DNA from: Oscillospiraceae bacterium
GTDB taxonomy: Bacteria > Bacillota > Clostridia > Oscillospirales > Ruminococcaceae
Direction: 5' to 3'
NCBI GenBank assembly: GCA_016303195.1
Contig: JAEDMD010000106.1
Location: forward strand, 1-6,840
Length of the DNA stretch: 6,840 nucleotides
In this document: positions 5,924 through 6,840 of the stretch, piece by piece
Layout of the letters: every line of letters starts with the position of its first letter
Position numbering within the stretch: position 1 is the stretch's first letter
The notes under the pieces: model-generated
Seen by the model: only the letters and a program-made list of their open reading frames with translations
What the model was told of the DNA's origin: nothing
Database searches by the model: none
Position numbers and translations under genes: made by a program

Positions 5924-6662
5924 ACATGAAATCAACATCGGGAGCTTTGACCATTGTTATATCGGTTTCGGCAGTTTCCGTCTGTAACGAACCTTTCTCC
6001 AGTGCTTTTGCAAGGTCATTTATTTCGACTATCTCATGGAAATAATCGTTTATCTCACGCAGTCCCTTGAAAACCTTTACTGCTTCATTTGCAACTCTGC
6101 GGCTGAACAGTGACTTTCCGCTGACCTTTTTGCTCAGTGACAGTCCTTTTTTGCGGAAAAACTCCTCAGCTTCGGGAACTGTGCATTTCTTCGCCCTTTT
6201 GTATTCCTCGCCGCCGATTGCAAGCCCGTACTTTTCAACAGCATCGTTCACCATGTTGAGAAACGGCTTGCAGTCCTCAGTAAGCTGACTGCGGAAGCGC
6301 TCCATTACTGCGGCTTCGGGCTTTTCTATGCGGAAGCCGAACTCCGCTCCCTCAGGAGAAAGCTCAAAAAACAGCGTAGGAGTCTTGTTCCAGTACCATG
6401 CATCATACCTTACATATATCCACAGCGTGTCACGGTAATGGAGATAAGGCGGAAAATTAGCATCACGGTATATCCTTCCGACCTTATACATCATGCCGTC
6501 AGTCTCCTCATAAGGTGCATAAAGCTCCGCACCAAGCTCTTTAAGCGGTTCGTATATCTTTTCGGTGTAAATGCTTTTCCGCTCCTCGAACCACTCCTTA
6601 TTGTTGTTGAGTCTTATTCCGAGCAGGAAATCAAGTGCTTCCTGCGAAAATCCCTGAAACAT
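5919..6662 (-). CDS. DUF2461 (TIGR02453-type) family protein
   Basis: This is a cytosolic protein of 247 aa of unknown function. The family is recognised from an N-terminal F-x-G-F-S-x-E-A-L-D-F-L (2-13), the signature N-N-N-K-E-W-F-E-E-R-K (19-29), G-R-I-Y-R-D-A-N-F (62-70), which matches the family's R-I-Y-R-D-x-R-F block, and F-F-E-L-S-P-E-G (98-105). There is no signal peptide or membrane segment. The open frame extends upstream to 6743, but the predicted promoter (6694-6722) lies inside that extension and would start transcription near 6687, so the long form is unlikely. Of the two remaining ATGs (6671, 6662), 6662 has the better spacing (8 bases) to AAAGGA and begins the protein at the family's F-x-G-F motif. 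The family's P-Y-K block after R-D-x-R-F appears altered here to P-P-Y-L-H-Y. It lies 173 bases upstream of carB on the same strand, and no functional link is evident. Confidence 0.85.
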   Translation of the reverse strand: MFQGFSQEALDFLLGIRLNNNKEWFEERKSIYTEKIYEPLKELGAELYAPYEETDGMMYKVGRIYRDANFPPYLHYRDTLWIYVRYDAWYWNKTPTLFFELSPEGAEFGFRIEKPEAAVMERFRSQLTEDCKPFLNMVNDAVEKYGLAIGGEEYKRAKKCTVPEAEEFFRKKGLSLSKKVSGKSLFSRRVANEAVKVFKGLREINDYFHEIVEINDLAKALEKGSLQTETAETDITMVKAPDVDFMW

Positions 6663-6670
6663 ACAAAACA

Positions 6671-6676
6671 TCCTTT
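6671..6676 (-). promoter_or_regulatory. Ribosome binding site deciding the DUF2461 start
   Basis: AAAGGA on the - strand (within AAGAAAGGA, 6671-6679) lies 8 bases before the ATG at 6662 but touches the ATG at 6671. This favours 6662 as the start. Confidence 0.75.
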
Positions 6677-6693
6677 CTTGATATATCCGTAAC

Positions 6694-6722
6694 ATTATAT
6701 CACATCTGACAGATTTAGTAAA
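6694..6722 (-). promoter_or_regulatory. Predicted sigma-A promoter of the DUF2461 gene
   Basis: On the - strand: TTTACT (6717-6722), a 17-base spacer, then a perfect TATAAT (6694-6699) preceded by TG-A, an extended -10. The expected start is near 6687, leaving a leader of about 25 bases that contains the ribosome binding site. It is the best-scoring promoter visible in the window. Confidence 0.82.
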
Positions 6723-6840
6723 TAGCAGATGAGGCATAGTCACGGCAACAGCATTTACTTTTTTGCGTTAAATCATAGATATTGAGAAACGACCGTAAAG
6801 CATCGCTGCGCTTGCTTTACTACTTTGTCAGGGGGACGCT
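6723..6840. other. Non-coding right edge of the window
   Basis: Beyond the DUF2461 promoter I see no gene, no good ribosome binding site and no RNA gene. The stretch holds a TTTTTT run near 6760, the inverted repeat at 6795-6820, and a GGGGGACGCT at the very end that could be the first half of a GC-rich hairpin cut off by the window. Confidence 0.5.
6795..6820. repeat. Inverted repeat GTAAAGCA-N10-TGCTTTAC
   Basis: A perfect 8-bp stem (6795-6802 with 6813-6820) encloses a 10-base GC-rich loop (TCGCTGCGCT). Neither side carries a proper T-tract, so it is not a standard terminator. It could be part of a dispersed intergenic repeat, a protein-binding dyad, or an RNA hairpin of a gene outside the window. 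Confidence 0.5.

Noticed and set aside
6663..6743. Longer N-terminus of the DUF2461 protein starting at 6743
   Set aside because: A strong promoter (TTTACT-17-TGATATAAT) lies within it, so the mRNA should start after that ATG. The family also begins at the F-x-G-F motif.

Overview
The window looks like chromosomal DNA from a low-to-moderate GC Firmicute, most likely a gut or rumen clostridium of the Ruminococcus / Oscillospiraceae type. This is an inference. It rests on AAAGGAG/GGAGG-type ribosome binding sites, sigma-A-like promoters with extended -10 elements, T-tailed hairpin terminators, and short surface lipoproteins, one with a Thr/Glu/Pro-rich linker. No mobile element, CRISPR array, tRNA or rRNA is visible.

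Left part (61-2427, + strand): four tightly packed genes, each encoding a small secreted lipoprotein. Junctions are a 4-base ATGA overlap, then gaps of 10 and 3 bases, so this is one transcription unit. It ends at a strong hairpin terminator at 2438-2468. All four proteins carry variants of one small, predicted beta-rich module: G-x-W near the start, a central D-G-x-G/A turn, a second Trp, and usually an end motif V-D-x-F/Y. The fourth protein holds two copies, so four genes encode five modules. The pattern resembles lipocalin-like lipoproteins of Firmicutes, but the function is unknown. This locally expanded family is the most interesting part of the window. The operon may begin left of the window.

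Middle (2524-5745, - strand): a full-length carB, the large subunit of carbamoyl-phosphate synthetase (1073 aa), with its own promoter (5823-5851), a roughly 70-base leader containing two small dyads, and its own terminator (2476-2508). It converges on the lipoprotein operon, and the two terminators sit back to back in a 96-base gap. No carA lies next to it inside the window.

Right part (5919-6662, - strand): a DUF2461 / TIGR02453-type protein of 247 aa with a good extended -10 promoter at 6694-6722, which fixes the start at 6662 rather than at 6743. The last ~120 bases are non-coding and include an 8-bp inverted repeat at 6795-6820.

The three units appear functionally unrelated: a surface lipoprotein cluster, arginine/pyrimidine precursor synthesis, and a conserved protein of unknown function. 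No gene-free stretch exceeds about 180 bases.
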